The translations under genes and the position numbers were made by a program. Shown in pieces: positions 1-12,265 of a DNA stretch of 64,000 bases. The DNA is taken from contig JAQFVV010000012.1 in the NCBI GenBank assembly GCA_028023455.1, positions 5,430,499 through 5,494,498 on the forward strand. Reading direction: 5' to 3'. The stretch's first letter is position 1; each line of letters opens with the position of its first letter. The notes under the pieces were generated by a model. That model did not search any database. It was given only the letters and a program-made list of their open reading frames with translations, and was not told where the DNA came from. The DNA is from Epiperipatus broadwayi (Eukaryota > Onychophora > Udeonychophora > Euonychophora > Peripatidae).

Positions 1-2288
1 CTTAAAGCTATTGATAAGTTTGGCATAGATAAATTATTAGAAACTATAAAATTAACTGTTTCGAAAGGGTTTTGAGAATTTAAAAAATCCTTTTGAAAAA
101 TATCTCGAAAAGCACATAATTCGTTGAATAAATCTGTAGCATTAATATCTTTACTGTTATCAAATTTCAAAATATTTTCTAAATCTTTGCATTTTGCTTG
201 TAACTCGCTCTTATTAATTTCTGATATTTTATATAGAAAATTGAAATTATTATAACATGCTTCGAGGAGTTCAAAGCGTTCTGTTAAAGAATTAATCGCT
301 ACATCTAAAAGTGTAAAAAACATGTTTATTTTAAATTTTTCTTCAGGTATTTGAGGTGTTTCATCCTGATGCTCAGTAATCAAATTGACGAGTTTTTTTC
401 TGTTGTCGAACTTCTTTGGCAGTTTTAAATTCTTTCTCTCCATCAACCTCTTCGCTAAGTTCATCTGCAATTTTGAGAATGTTTTTGAAATTTGAATCTG
501 ATCGATATTCTCGTAAAAATTTATTTAGATTTGCGATCGATTCTAAAGCAAGTGAAGCATTCATATTTACATTTTGGAGCATTTTACTGACAGGATTTAT
601 TCTATTTAATATATCATGCCAAATTATTAAAGAACAAATAAATTTGTAATCCTTAAGGTTAGTGCAGAGTGATTGAGCTTCATGTTGAATTTCTCTGTTA
701 AAAGATTCGTTGTTCATTATTTCATAGAGTGCATCATAAATTTCACCCAACTGATACCGTAGAGGCTGGATTGCATCAATTCTGCTTTCCCATCGTGTTT
801 CTGATGGTTGTTTTAGAGTTAAAGTTTTAATAAATTTTAAAAGGATTGACCACCGTTTATAAGATCATGAAAAAAAATTGTATATTTTTTGAACAATTGC
901 AAAAAAACCAATTGTATCTACATTGACTTTGGCGGCATCGTTTATGATTAAGTTTAAAGAATGAGCAGCACATGGTACGTAAAATGCACGAGGGTTTTTG
1001 GTTAAAATCAAATTTTGAAGTCCAGCCTTTTTGCCTTTCATGTTGGCCCCATTATCATACCCTTGACCACGCATGTCTTCAATGGGAATCTTCCATTTTT
1101 CCAGTTGTTCAATTATTGTTGTACATAAACCTCGTCCAGTGGAATCTGTTATATCTATGAAACCTAAAAAGTTTTCTCTAATTTTAACCGTTCCATTATT
1201 ACAAAAACGAAGCTCATAATTATGCTCATTTGTTCAGTTTTACTTGCATCTGGTGTACAATCTAAAATAATAGAATAATATTTGGATTTCTTTATCGATA
1301 ATAAAATTGTTTCCCTAATTGCTGTACTTAAAATTTCCAATAATTCATTTTGGCTATCTTTGCTCAAATAATGTACTCTATTGTTTTGATCTAGGGCCCT
1401 CTCAACATGATTTTCCATAACGGGATCAAACTTCGCAAATAATTCAATTAATTTTAAAAAATTTCCGTTATTTTTTTCGTATAATTTATCAGATGATCCG
1501 CGAAATGCTAAATTTTGACTACCAAGGAATTTGATAATTTCAATCAGCCATTCCAAAACACTCCTCCAATGTTTCTTTTCCATTTCATATAAATTTTGAG
1601 ATTGACAATCAATAGTAATTTTGTTTTTTAATCTTTTCTCAAATTCATTCCAATTCAATAAACTTTTCATGTGAGCCATACTAGTTTCATGTCTGTGTAA
1701 AGTTGTACTTAAATTTCTCCAATTATTGTATCCTTCTATGAGGCTAGATTCAGTAGATCCAAAAACTTTGCAACAAAAGCAAAACACAGAGTTCAAAATT
1801 TCGGAATAAATAAGCCATTTTCGAAAAACTACTTCTCCGTTTTCCATTTTTCTATTATAATATACATCAGAAAATTTACAGCCATGTACATCGTTCGGAT
1901 ATATAATATCTTTCTTTTGAACAGGCCCCATTTCTACTAAAATAACACGTAGTTTGTCATCGATTTTATTCCATTCAGCTGGATCTTCTAAATTTGTACA
2001 CATTTGATATGATATTGGCACAATGACTTTGTTGTCACTTAACTGTTTCTTACTAAAATCTTGTTCAATATTTTCAACAGTTCCCTATGATCTAGATGAT
2101 GTGCACGGTTCTGGTTCTTGTTGAGTATAAGCTATTTCAGAAGCAGTTGATATTTTAAGATATTTATTAAGTGATCCACTTTGTTTTTTAATGTTTGCTA
2201 TTTTTTCAGCTTGGCGTTTACGATTTTGTGCACTGGATAGTTTTTTCTTAGTTTTTGATTCCATATTACTTTTACTCATGAACGCCAC
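1..2288 (-). pseudogene. Decayed hAT-superfamily transposase (TTF-type zinc finger / ZMYM1-like), 3' end off the window
   Basis: DNA transposase remnant, read right to left from an ATG at 2288. A basic, Lys-rich N-terminus (2288-2085) meets an in-frame TAG at 2087-2085. The same frame continues to about 1164 with a TTF-type zinc finger: WLIYSE then a FCFCCK cysteine cluster near 1781-1761 and His residues near 1697-1671. A DUF4371-like region follows. A frameshift near 1195-1205 leads into the diagnostic RGQGYDNGANM (1071-1039) and CAAHSLNL (about 972-949). An in-frame TGA at 867-865 precedes the ETRWESR-like block near 800-780. One extra base near 374-377 causes a second frameshift, after which the frame stays open to base 1. 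The hAT C-terminal dimerisation region would lie outside the window. Two stops and two frameshifts mean it cannot encode active transposase. The family call is strong; the exact hAT clade is not. Confidence 0.9.
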
Positions 2289-2633
2289 TTTAAAATAATT
2301 TTCAAATGTAATAAATAAATAAATACGGACTCTAATTTATATATTTACATCATGTATCTTAATACTTAAGATTATATATCGCTAATTTAGATGTCCAACT
2401 CAAATTCCGATCTGCGCCAAAATACAAAACTCTATACGCGGAGGGGAAGAAGTTGTTTAACTTGTTTACCTAAAAAAGGCAGCTAATAAATTGGAAATAT
2501 TCAGCCATTGACATTAAAAATGGTCAGGTTTTAAAATAACTCAAGTGTCCAGTTTTTTACGCTTGATTGAACATTTTAGTTTTTTCATTGGCAAGATTTT
2601 CTTTTGTTATCATATATTTTTCTAATTAACACA

Positions 2634-2655
2634 GGTGGCCTGCCAGGCCTGATTT
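2634..2655 (-). repeat. Candidate 5' terminal inverted repeat of the hAT element
   Basis: Read on the minus strand, this begins CAGGCCTGGCAGGCC, a GC-rich CAGG start that resembles hAT ends, about 350 bp upstream of the transposase ATG. It is itself nearly palindromic (GGCCTGCCAGGCC on plus). The expected 8 bp target duplication would include GATTTGCG just outside, but the partner end is beyond base 1, so this cannot be tested here. Confidence 0.3.
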
Positions 2656-3370
2656 GCGATTTCAATAGAAAATTTCCTGGGATTATAATTATTGTTTACA
2701 AGTTCTTACTAAGATTTTAAAATTTGCGATAAACATCATAAGCAAACGTATGTAATTAATTTGCAAACCTAATTAGTATGCAGAAAAAATAGACTTTTGA
2801 CAACGATTAAAATATATAAAATAAAAAGTAAACTGAAAATTATATTAAGTTTACTGGAATTATACCTATAATATATATTACATACATGTTCGAATATTTA
2901 TATCAAATTATTATTTAAATAAAAAATTAGAAAATGTTTTATTTTGCAATATTATAATCGTTTCTTGATTTCAAAATTATGTACATGATCTAATATATAT
3001 ATATACGCATATACATACATAAGTTCTAATTTATAATACTTTTAGTGTGTGTTTATTTATATATTTGCTAGCAGAAAGTTACTTATAGTTTACTATAAGC
3101 AGTACTATATATATATAAACATTACAATATGAAATTTGTAATATAATAAACTTTATGTTTAGTTTATTGTTCATGATAAATAATAGATTTGATTGTTTTA
3201 TATTTTTAATATTAAGCAGAGCTTGTGTGCAGGCCTGCTTGTGTGTGTCATTTAATAAGATATAATATGACTTCATATGATTTTCAATAATCTACTCTCA
3301 ATAATTTTTGTAAATAAACATTTGAGAATAATATTCTTCAAATGTGAGTATTTTTGTTAGTAGAGTTTTA

Positions 3371-3490
3371 ATTTCTCAGGGATGGCGCCTTCTTTTTCAG
3401 ATGCTAATCTCTCAGTGATGGCGCCTCCTTCTGCCAGCACCCGCATGCCTAGCATGCATTGCATGCCCGCTTCCGCCGGCCTGACTGGCA
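3371..3490. repeat. GC-rich island with duplicated hAT-end-like motif
   Basis: Two direct copies of a ~28 bp segment, TAATYTCTCAGKGATGGCGCC and onward, start near 3371 and 3406. Both contain CAG[G/T]GATGGCGCC, which looks like a hAT terminal repeat preceded by a similar 8 bp (TAATTTCT / TAATCTCT). Downstream there are three GCATGC hexamers between about 3441 and 3470, then CCGCCGGCC. It is far more GC-rich than the flanks. A nested or abortive hAT-type insertion end is the simplest reading; no matching right end was seen. Confidence 0.45.
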
Positions 3491-4217
3491 TACTATTGAA
3501 TAGCTAGTTCCTTAAAAAAATTAACATTCCTTAAAAATTTTTACCTGGCTAAAAAAAAAATATGCAAATTCTACTTAGATTTGAATTCAGATTATGGGCA
3601 TAGCAAAAAGATGCATTAACGACTATACTACAATGTACTTCTATGCATATAAAAACGATACATATGGCCATACTGCAAAATTTCGATAATAATTATTCTT
3701 ATATTATTTTATATTTAAAAAATTAATTGTTAATGATAATAAAAAAAATAAAATGTATTATTTTTATTTATCTTTCAATGACTTAAATAGTTTCATTTTG
3801 TTTAAATGAGTTCATTTCCTTTTGATAATATATTTTACGGGATTTCACACTCACAAGAATTACAAATATAGCTCTTATGCTAACCAGATAACTTCTTAAG
3901 ATAAATATATGTATATATTATCATTTTATAGTAAAATTTTATGAATGTCAGGTAACATTTATAAAATCTAAAATTTGCTTAAGTCTGTATTTAAAATTTT
4001 TTATTTTTATAGCATAAAGTATTTTTTAAAAATTGCTTTGATTTAATTGATTATTTATAAAAGTATATAGTATTCATAATTATGCATTTTTAATCTACCT
4101 GGGCTGTGTTATAACTTTAATATGACCATATAAAATTAAATTAGGTTAAGTTTAAACAACTCAAAGTTTATTATTATTTGTCTTTTAAAGAAAACTGAAA
4201 TAAAAGCAGCAAATTAT

Positions 4218-5210
4218 AAAATAAAATGTTATTCACTAAATATCAGCCTTTTACAGCTACTGTACGTGCGCTTTAATGAGTGTTAAATAATAAATGAATA
4301 CTTTTCAGTGCCCATACAAGATATAGCATTTAAGAAAGAATAAAATGAATCCACTTATTCTTTCCGAACCCAAATGTTTATATATGGGCAAATCTTAAGT
4401 ACTGGCAAATAAAGTGTGAAGATAGATCATTCACTTTAAATTACGGTTCGCGTTGCCTGACTTAATGACATCGACGAAATTACTTAGAATTTACTTAAAC
4501 ATCACTTTCAAAGAAACTCAAACATATGTAAACAAGCATCTATTTTTATAGCGCGATGTTTATAATTGTAATTCACTAAATATCAGCCTTTTACAGCTAC
4601 TGTACATTTAAAGTGAATGATCTATCTTCACACTTTATTTGCCAGTACTTAAGATTTGCCCATATATAAACATTTGGGTTCGGAAAGAATAAGTGGATTC
4701 ATTTTATTCTTTCTTAAATGCTATATCTTGTATGGGCACTGAAAAGTATTCATTTATTATTTAACACTCATTAAAGTGCATGTACAGTAGCTGTAAAAGG
4801 CTGATATTTAGTGAATTACAATTATAAACATCGCGCTATAAAAATAGATGCTTGTTTACATATGTTTGAGTTTCTTTGAAAGTGACGTTTAAGTAAATTC
4901 TAAGTAATTTCGTCGATGTCATTAAGTCAAGCAACGCGAACCATAATTTAAAGTGAATGATCTATCTTCACGCTTTATTTGCCAGTACTTAAGATTTGCC
5001 CATATATAAACATTTGGGTTTGGAAAGAATAAGTGGATTCATTTTATTCTTTCTTAAATGCTATATCTTGTATGGGCACTGAAAAGTATTCATTTATTAT
5101 TTAACACTCATTAAAGCGCATGTACAGTAGCTGTAAAAGGCTGATAGTTAGTGAATTACAATTATAAACATCGCGCTATAAAAATAGATGCTTGTTTAAA
5201 ATAAAATGTT
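4218..5210. repeat. Family A array: ~340 bp units, one forward and two inverted, with 13 bp flanking direct repeats
   Basis: A forward unit starts at 4231 (ATTCACTAAATATCAGCC) and recurs at 4571, a period of 340. At about 4607 the sequence switches to the inverted unit; TTTAAAGTGAATGATC occurs at 4607 and again at 4947, also 340 apart. The two halves form a long inverted repeat with almost no spacer. The whole block is bounded by the same 13-mer AAAATAAAATGTT at 4218-4230 and 5198-5210, which looks like a target-site duplication, so the array probably inserted as one piece. Each unit has an internal hairpin AAAGAAT...ATTCTTT. No reading frame is conserved. A diverged copy lies at 27821-28580. 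Confidence 0.85.
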
Positions 5211-7180
5211 CTATGTGTGTACATGTTAATGTATAAATAAGTGCTTTACATGATATAGAAAGCTGGGGTTTTAACTCCTGTATTTCTTGGAATATAAGAT
5301 ACTCATTTTTTCCAAATTTTGGACACCTAAAAGAGAGATGCATCTTAAATTCAAAATGAAATTGTTTAACTTTTTATTTTTGTAAATCTTTGCTTTATTC
5401 TGTACATGCACATAATATTGTCCTTACCTGTATAGAAGAGCATGTTAAATCTTTTTAATTAATATTTTTTGGATTAATCTCATAAATGGATTTAACTTTC
5501 TCTCAAACAACTATGTTTAACATTATTTTGCTGATTTTATTGTCACTTTATTGAGAAAACTCTATCAAATAACCTTTAGATTTTTTTACAACTAACAAAT
5601 CAATATAACAATGAGATAAGAGCTTGCCTTCCAAAGCACTGATTGGTTGATTGTTGTTCTCTACACAAGAGAATGCTTGTCCAAATTTTGACAGTTCTGA
5701 TAGCTACATTTAGATTTTTAGAGTGAAGACATTTGTTTTAAAATCTTTTAATGTTATTTTTCCAATTTTTATTTTAGAAGAACGATTCAATTTTTTATAC
5801 AAAAATGTACTCTTACATGAAAGCAAATTGACATTAAAATTATAAAGTTTGATTGCAATTTAAATGCCCTGAAAATGATATACCCTGACAGAATAGTAAA
5901 GATTAGAATTCAAATTCTGAAAGTGAATATGTAAAAAGTGAAAGTACTGTATATCTGAAGATTTACAATAAATTAGGTGAGTTTATTGTTTGGGGATTTC
6001 TACTGCATCTTAAATTTGAGGATATCTTATATTTGAAGTAATGTTGTATGTCTAATTAAAAAAATAATTAACTATTATTCATGATTATGCTTTTGTTAAA
6101 TAATTATTTGCTTACAATCAGCTAATTGTTGAATCTAACATATTGAAAATATTTTTATGACATAGTTACTTACAGAATGATTAGGTTTGAATATTTAACT
6201 GAAAAAACTTTTTAAATTTATAATTGTAATATAGATGAAATTATAAATGAAATATAAGAAATTGTTTATTTACTTTTAATATTTCCTTATATGTTTGATT
6301 ATATAATTTTTATGTGAATGTGTGTTTTGCTGAGAGAATTATAAGAAGTCTTACATCCATTATAATGGATTATTTTGCAGAAATTAAATAAAAGAAATCC
6401 ATCTACTTTTTTAAAAAATTTAAATATTTTTTATTAAGATGATCTTTTTAAACTAAGAAGGATAGATGGCATTATTATAAAATTTGTACATTTTTAGAAA
6501 TGATTGAGAATATACGATTGTTAAGAGAATATATGAAATAAAAAATAATACCAAAAAATGCAAGATGAATAAATAAAGTTATAACTTTCCAAATATTATT
6601 GATATAACTAAGCCAATATCTTTATCAAACTCTCCAAAAAATATAAAATGACCTTTTACATATGCTACCTCATATATAAATAGTCATTACATTGTGTAAA
6701 TTTTGGTGCATTGATATAACAGTTTTTGGGAAATTGATCTTTAAAACTCTTTATTGATTAATTGGGTGATAATGAATTAAGTTTTAAGAGAAAAAATTAT
6801 TAAAGTCAACATTGTTTTTTGTGGTTAATTATGAAGGTCACATTGATTTATTTACTGTTGTTTACATATATTTTATTGTTCAAATATTAATACAATATTT
6901 AATTTTGAAATTATATGCATCTATTATATGGAAGAATGAAAAATAAGTGATTATTATTTTCTTATAGTAATTTTACAAAAAAAAAATATTATTAATGTTT
7001 TAAACCAAATTAATCATCAATATTATTAATTTGGATTTATGTTAATAAGATGCAATAAATCGTATTTAAAACTTAAGATTTGAATCTATAATTTTAATTA
7101 CAAAATAAAAAATCCTGCTATCTAAGGTATATCATTAGTCTGTATTCATTATTGCAATTCAATTGTTTATTAAAATAGGA
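5211..7180. other. AT-rich non-coding DNA, nothing recognised
   Basis: Low-complexity AT-rich sequence with no reading frame of note, no tandem array and no terminal repeats that I could identify. Confidence 0.5.
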
Positions 7181-7392
7181 AAAACTCTCCATACAGTATT
7201 GCCACCCAGTGCAAACCAGAGTGGTGCAGTGCTCTCAGATCCATAGTTCCTCACTGATAAATGCCACAAGCCAGAAACTAGTCTAGGGATATTGGATGAG
7301 TAGGCACTAGATGGGGATTTTATGCACTAGCCTTCTGGGATCCATTGATTACTCTGGCTTGCACTGAGTGGCAATACTATATGGAGAGTTTT
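7181..7392. mobile_element. Foldback element M1 with internal hammerhead-like core
   Basis: Ends are inverted copies of each other: AAAACTCTCCATACAGTATT at the left and its near-complement at the right (7383-7392 and inward). The pairing extends imperfectly for about 60 bp, through TGCCAC..CAGTGCAA. Between the arms lies the hammerhead-like core at 7248-7290. A copy in the opposite orientation is at 25287-25500, and a stub of the same end (AAAACAGGAAAAACTCTC) is at 38994-39010. Flanking sequence at 7400-7440 also matches that beside the second copy (GAAATGGTGA.CATGTGA), so the repeat unit is larger than the hairpin. Confidence 0.75.
7248..7290 (+). ncRNA. Hammerhead-ribozyme-like core (degenerate), type I layout
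   Basis: CTGATAA at 7254-7260 (canonical CTGANGA with one change), then a stem II-like segment, then GAAACTAGTC at 7274-7283. The last part fits GAA-AC-NN-GU-C: a two-base-pair stem III with a two-base loop, followed by a C at the cleavage position. Bases before CTGA (TTCCTCA) can pair with those after GTC (TAGGGA) as stem I with one mismatch. The changed core base suggests this copy is inactive. Confidence 0.5.
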
Positions 7393-8749
7393 GCCTGTTT
7401 AAATAACAGTTATAAGCAAGCATAAGAAATGGTGATCATGTGATGTTAATTGTTTATTAATAAATGTTGAATGTTTAAAACTAAGTTTTGAGTGCAGTCT
7501 GTATTCATTTTTATCTTAAATAGCTAATAAAAAATTAGATTTCAATGCTAAATATTTTTGAATTGAAGCTCAGTCTATCACTTTTGGTATTCAAATGTCA
7601 TATGGCCTCCCAAGAAATTAACTGTTGATTTCCCCTTGAATTTTAAAATCATTTAAATTATTGTGTTAATAAACATACAAAAAATATTATTTGATTAAAA
7701 GCATTCATGCTTAGATATAAAGATTTTTAAATAGCTACAACATGCTTTTTCTTTCTTTTGTTTTTCTGTTCCTTCTTTGTATATATGCTCCATAGTAAAT
7801 TATTTTCTCTTATATATCTAAAGTCCATGCTAATGATAATCATTATCCTGCAATGATATCAGATAGAATAAAGATAACTAATGTAAATAAATTTATTATA
7901 TTTTAATTTCTTCGTATACATATATGTATATATAATTACTAGACTAATGCCCCTGGTAATATGTGAAATATATGTATAGTGAGAGAGATTGATCATAACA
8001 TATTTCACAAGATGACAGTTTAAGATTTATAACAAGTTTAAAGAAATATATGATAAATTTGGAACATTTGATTATTTTCAAACATAAAGTAAGAGATAAG
8101 AGCAAATAAATAAGCACTTTGTTAATAAATTTACAATTACAAATGCCAGTAACTAACCATTGATAAAGGTTATGGACAATAGTCAGACAATTATAAATAA
8201 GTATATATCATTGTCAGTCTTTAAATGCATAAACATAAAAATTTCTTTCTATAACTAAACTATTATTGACATATTTTTTGTGTAGCAAAAGTCACATTTT
8301 TTAAAAGTTTTTGATGATAATACAAAATATTAATAAGTGTATGAGTCAGATCAAAATTACAAATAAGTAAAACAAAAATAGTCTGAAAAAACAAGTAGTG
8401 GAAAAATGAAAAAAAGCTCTGTTATTTGTAAAGCAACCAATAAACCTTTTATTATAATTGAAAAAGCATATTTATTAAATGAAAAAGTATGTGAAACTAA
8501 AAAAAAAAACAGCAATGAAAAATAATTTTAAAATAAACAAGTTTTTTTTTTTTTTTTTTGGGGGGGGGAGTCACTAATAAACATATTTTGTTTTATTTTA
8601 TTAATTTCTTCATATATAAACAAATATATATTTTAAGGTGGTAAACTTGCATTGTGCAGCTCCTTCCACCAAAAGAAAAAATTCAAATAAAAATAAATAA
8701 ATGAAATACATACGTAACTCAGATTATATACAACTAAATAGAATGTAAC
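7393..8749. other. AT-rich DNA with a T/G homopolymer
   Basis: 7400-7440 is shared with the flank of the M2 copy near 25450-25490. 8541-8568 is a run of T followed directly by a run of G. Nothing coding is evident. Confidence 0.5.
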
Positions 8750-9053
8750 TGACATTTCCAATGAGTTATATAATATAAATAAACTCTTCAAAACACATAT
8801 GGTACGACTTATCTCTATTATTTGTTCTTATATGTGCTTAGTTTATTTAAGTAATTTGTTTTGATTCTCTGAATATTTAAATTGTGACTCTTGTCATTTA
8901 TTCTATAAATATATACAATCAGTAGATCTAATTAACTCCCTCATTTAAAATTATGTAAATAAACAAATGATATATAAGAGCAAATGCTAAGAAGACAGAT
9001 AGTGCCATCTGTCTTTTGAAGAGTTTATTTATATTATATAACTCATTAGAAAC
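8750..9053. repeat. Foldback repeat with ~100 bp arms
   Basis: About 40 bp around 8755-8792 (AATGAGTTATATAATATAAA and onward) is repeated almost perfectly in inverted orientation at 9013-9052. More diverged pairing continues inward: TTTGTTCTTATATGTGCTTA against the complement of 8955-8990. The unpaired centre is about 90 bp. No protein coding; MITE-like. Confidence 0.7.
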
Positions 9054-9063
9054 TTCTGTTATT

Positions 9064-9151
9064 TTCTATATATGCATACAATCTACATCTATCTCTTTAA
9101 TCAATTTAAATATATGCATACAATCTACATCTATCTCTTTAATCATTTTAA
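9064..9151. repeat. Tandem duplication, 45 bp period, two copies
   Basis: TATGCATACAATCTACATCT followed by ATCTCTTTAATCA is present twice in direct orientation, nearly identical, with AT-rich joints. Confidence 0.85.
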
Positions 9152-9256
9152 ATCAAAATGTATATTTTTTATATTGAAAAAGACGCAAATATAATATAAC
9201 CTTCCACTAACAATATTTTTTTGTATTTTTATTGGTCTCTATGATTTAGTATAGTA

Positions 9257-9311
9257 GAAGAGTGACCGACTGGAGTAAAAATTTCGGAATCAAAACTCGA
9301 CCAGTCACTTC
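9257..9311. repeat. Short imperfect palindrome
   Basis: GAAGAGTGACCGACTGGAGT on the left mirrors ACTCGACCAGTCACTTC on the right around an AT-rich 18 bp centre. It has more CpG than its surroundings. Possibly a minimal MITE remnant. Confidence 0.5.
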
Positions 9312-11272
9312 TGAATATCATATAACTTTCTGAGGAACTAACTACTTTATTAATATGGGTATTTTTAAATTTGATTTCATTCTATATCTTTCTAGATATC
9401 AGTTAATCTGAAAAGAAACTTCCTTATACAATAAATGATTTTTTTCTAAAGATCTATTCTATATGAGGTGAAACTAGAATAGATAAGGTAGAAAAAAGAA
9501 AAATAAGAATTGAGGTTTCAAAACAGCACAACGCTACCACTGTGTTTTTGTTATGATGATAAATTATATTGGAATGGTGATTAGATTCTTAAATATCAGT
9601 GCAGATGGAATTGCTAAAAAATCTTTTCAGTCAAATTACTGAATACAACTTTACCCTGCTTAGTGAAGGCAATTGAAAACTCATTGTTAAGCAAGAATAT
9701 CATATGCAAAATAAGCATTTGTAATGATTGCTTATGGGGAAAAAATTGGTCAGTTACTCTAGCTAAAAAATTACACTATAAGTTGGAAATATTATGTTAA
9801 AAAATAACTTATTAAGCTTATATAAAAAATTTAAAAACCCTTAACATATGTTAATTGCTTGTGCAAACTATGCTGAGTGTATTTTGCAGGTATTCACTTA
9901 AAATATGTATTTAATGCAATTTAAATCTATGTAAAAAGAAAAAAACACTTAGTTGAAGTTGTTACTTCCTGTGATTCAATCATCAATCATCATTATCCAG
10001 TTTGGTTTCCAATCTCAGAGATTTTCTTGATTTTTTTCATGGTCATATTATTTGCTATGATGATTTTAAACAAAATCTTGAAAAAAAATGTTTAATATCA
10101 CTAAAATAAAATGTGTGTTTTCACTGTCCAAAAAGTATTGCAATATAGACTGAGAAAATAAAACGAAATTATCGTTTAACAATTTCTTTGTGTTCTTCTG
10201 CTCGGTTGTTTTTCATTATGCTGAAAAAAGAATCTATACCAAAATTTCATTTTTTTAAATTTGTACTACAGTATTATACTATATTAAATGAAATTATTAA
10301 AATTAAATAAGCAGTGTTTAAGAACAAATCATTTGATTGGTCATAAAGGCTTGTTATTTATCATTGGTGTAACAAGAGTCAAATAAACATGATGCATTAC
10401 AAAAACTTAGTGACAATCAACTTTTAAAAAAAAAATCAACATATTGAAAAATGGAAAAAAAAACTAATGCATTCTGGGTTAATATATTGTAATCAATATT
10501 TTAGGCTTTTGTTACAATGTGTATTGTGCTGATCTAAATAACTAAATATGATAACTGTAATGGGTTTTGTTTGGCATAACATGACACTGTTTTATCAAGT
10601 ACAGTAGTTGTGTTTTTGCAATGACTTAGCAATTTGTCGAATAGTGCAATATGTTCTGATGGCAGAATTATGGGCTATTTAAGTAAAAATTAATTAATCT
10701 TATTCACTTTATTTATATTGCATTTTCATCAAACACATTTTATTATTAATTGCATAAAATCATAACTCACATTTTTTCTCAAAAATGCAATTCAAATATG
10801 ATGGATAGCGGTTTCAATTTGGATTGAAATTAGCATTTGATTGTTTGAAATTTTGGATATTATTTATGCTGTACATGGTTTAAAATTTAATATTGATAGT
10901 ACATATAACCACAAATTATTTTTAGTTTGTGCCAAATAAAATTTATATTTTTTTCTCAGTACTGCATATTTTTTTACACATGTGATAAGTCTCCATTGTT
11001 TTGGATATCTGAAAAGGATTACAGCTGATTTAAAATCAAGGAGGCAGAGTATTATTTTTAATTTACATTTAGTTGTTTTTGATATTAATTATAGAAATCT
11101 GAACTGTTTAATTATGAAAAATATTTTACATTAGTGACGATAGCAATTTCGATTTGACAGAAAAAAATTTAATTCAAAATTAATTGCTGGAATATTTTAG
11201 CTAATATATGTACTGTATATTTTTAATTTTATGGTGAATGAATTTGCTATTTTTACAATACTGTGTTGATAT
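9312..11272. other. AT-rich non-coding DNA, nothing recognised
   Basis: No convincing reading frame, repeat end or RNA gene seen. Confidence 0.5.
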
Positions 11273-12265
11273 TAAGGCTATAACCTTAAGACTATGTACC
11301 TAGATGCAAGAGTAGGAACCTCTACAAATCTTAACACAAGATTAATGACTTTAAAAAACAAGAGCGGCCACTCTTATTTTCAATCTACTTTTTAATTATA
11401 TAGGCGAATCTAAAGCATTTTGATTTGAGAATGTGAAGCTATTAAATACTTCACTGATTAAGTCCACAATCTCTAGACAAATTAACATAACAAAATCTTT
11501 CGATTTACAGTGAGCAGTGTGAAGCTCTTATAATTAGAAATCTTTTAAGACAATTTAAAGTTATAATTAATAATTTTTTAAGTACATACTCATTATGTAA
11601 GTAATATATAAGACTATAGCCTTAAGACTATGAGCCTAGATGTGACAGTAGGGACCTCTACAAATCTTAACACAAGATTGATGTCTTTAAAAGACAAGAG
11701 CAGCCACTCTTATCTTCAACCTACTTCTTAATTATATAGGCTTCATGCTCTCAAATCAAAATGCTTTACATTCGCCTATATAATTTAAAAGTAGATTGAA
11801 GATAAGAGTGACCACTCTTGTCTTTTAAAGTCTTTAATCTTGTGTTAAGATTTGTAGAGTTCCCTTCTGTCACATCTAGGTGCATAATCTTAAGGTTATA
11901 GCACTAATATATATTACTTATATAATGAGTATGTATTTAACAAATTATTAATTACAACTTTAAATTGTCTTAAAAAAATTATAATTATAAGAGCTTCATA
12001 CTGACTCATGGTAAATCTAAAGTTTTCAAATATGATAGCTTGTACAGAAATTATGGACTTAATCAGTGAAGTATTTAATAGCTTCATGCTCTGAAATCAA
12101 AATGCTTTAGATTCACATATATAATTAAAAAGTAGTTGAAGATAAGAGTGGCTGCTCTTGTCTTTTAAAGTCATTAATCTTGTGTTAAAATTTGTAGAGG
12201 TTCCTACTGTAACATCTAGGTGCATAGTCTTAAGGTTATAGCCTTAATATATATATATATATATA
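11273..12265. repeat. Family B array: ~340 bp units, two forward and two inverted
   Basis: Outer ends are perfect inverted complements: GGCTATAACCTTAAGACTAT at 11278 and its reverse complement ending at 12243. Forward copies start near 11278 and 11614 (CTTAAGACTA recurs at 11285 and 11621, period 336). The second forward copy is cut at about 11740, where the inverted copies begin; CTTCATGCTC recurs at 11741 and 12082, period 341. Each unit carries AAGAG...CTCTT, then GTGAAG...CTTCAC, then AAATC.TTTC.GATTT, three short hairpins in fixed order. No conserved frame. A diverged single copy is at 29400-29665. Confidence 0.85.

Larger units (their letters stand above)
2289..4217. other. Non-coding AT-rich DNA around a GC-rich island
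   Basis: 2289-2633 probably holds the 5' untranslated and promoter part of the hAT element, with a locally CpG-containing stretch near 2400-2450. 2660-3370 and 3490-4217 are low-complexity AT-rich DNA in which I recognise nothing; the 65-codon reading frame at 3079-3276 has no recognisable features. Confidence 0.5.

Noticed and set aside
416-649. Plus-strand frame
   Set aside because: Antisense shadow of the hAT transposase frame at 373-750.
972-1160. Plus-strand frame
   Set aside because: Antisense to the conserved hAT RGQGYDNGANM/CAAHSLNL region.
4218-5210. CRISPR array
   Set aside because: Units are ~340 bp, inverted as well as tandem, with no short repeat/spacer pattern, in a eukaryotic context.
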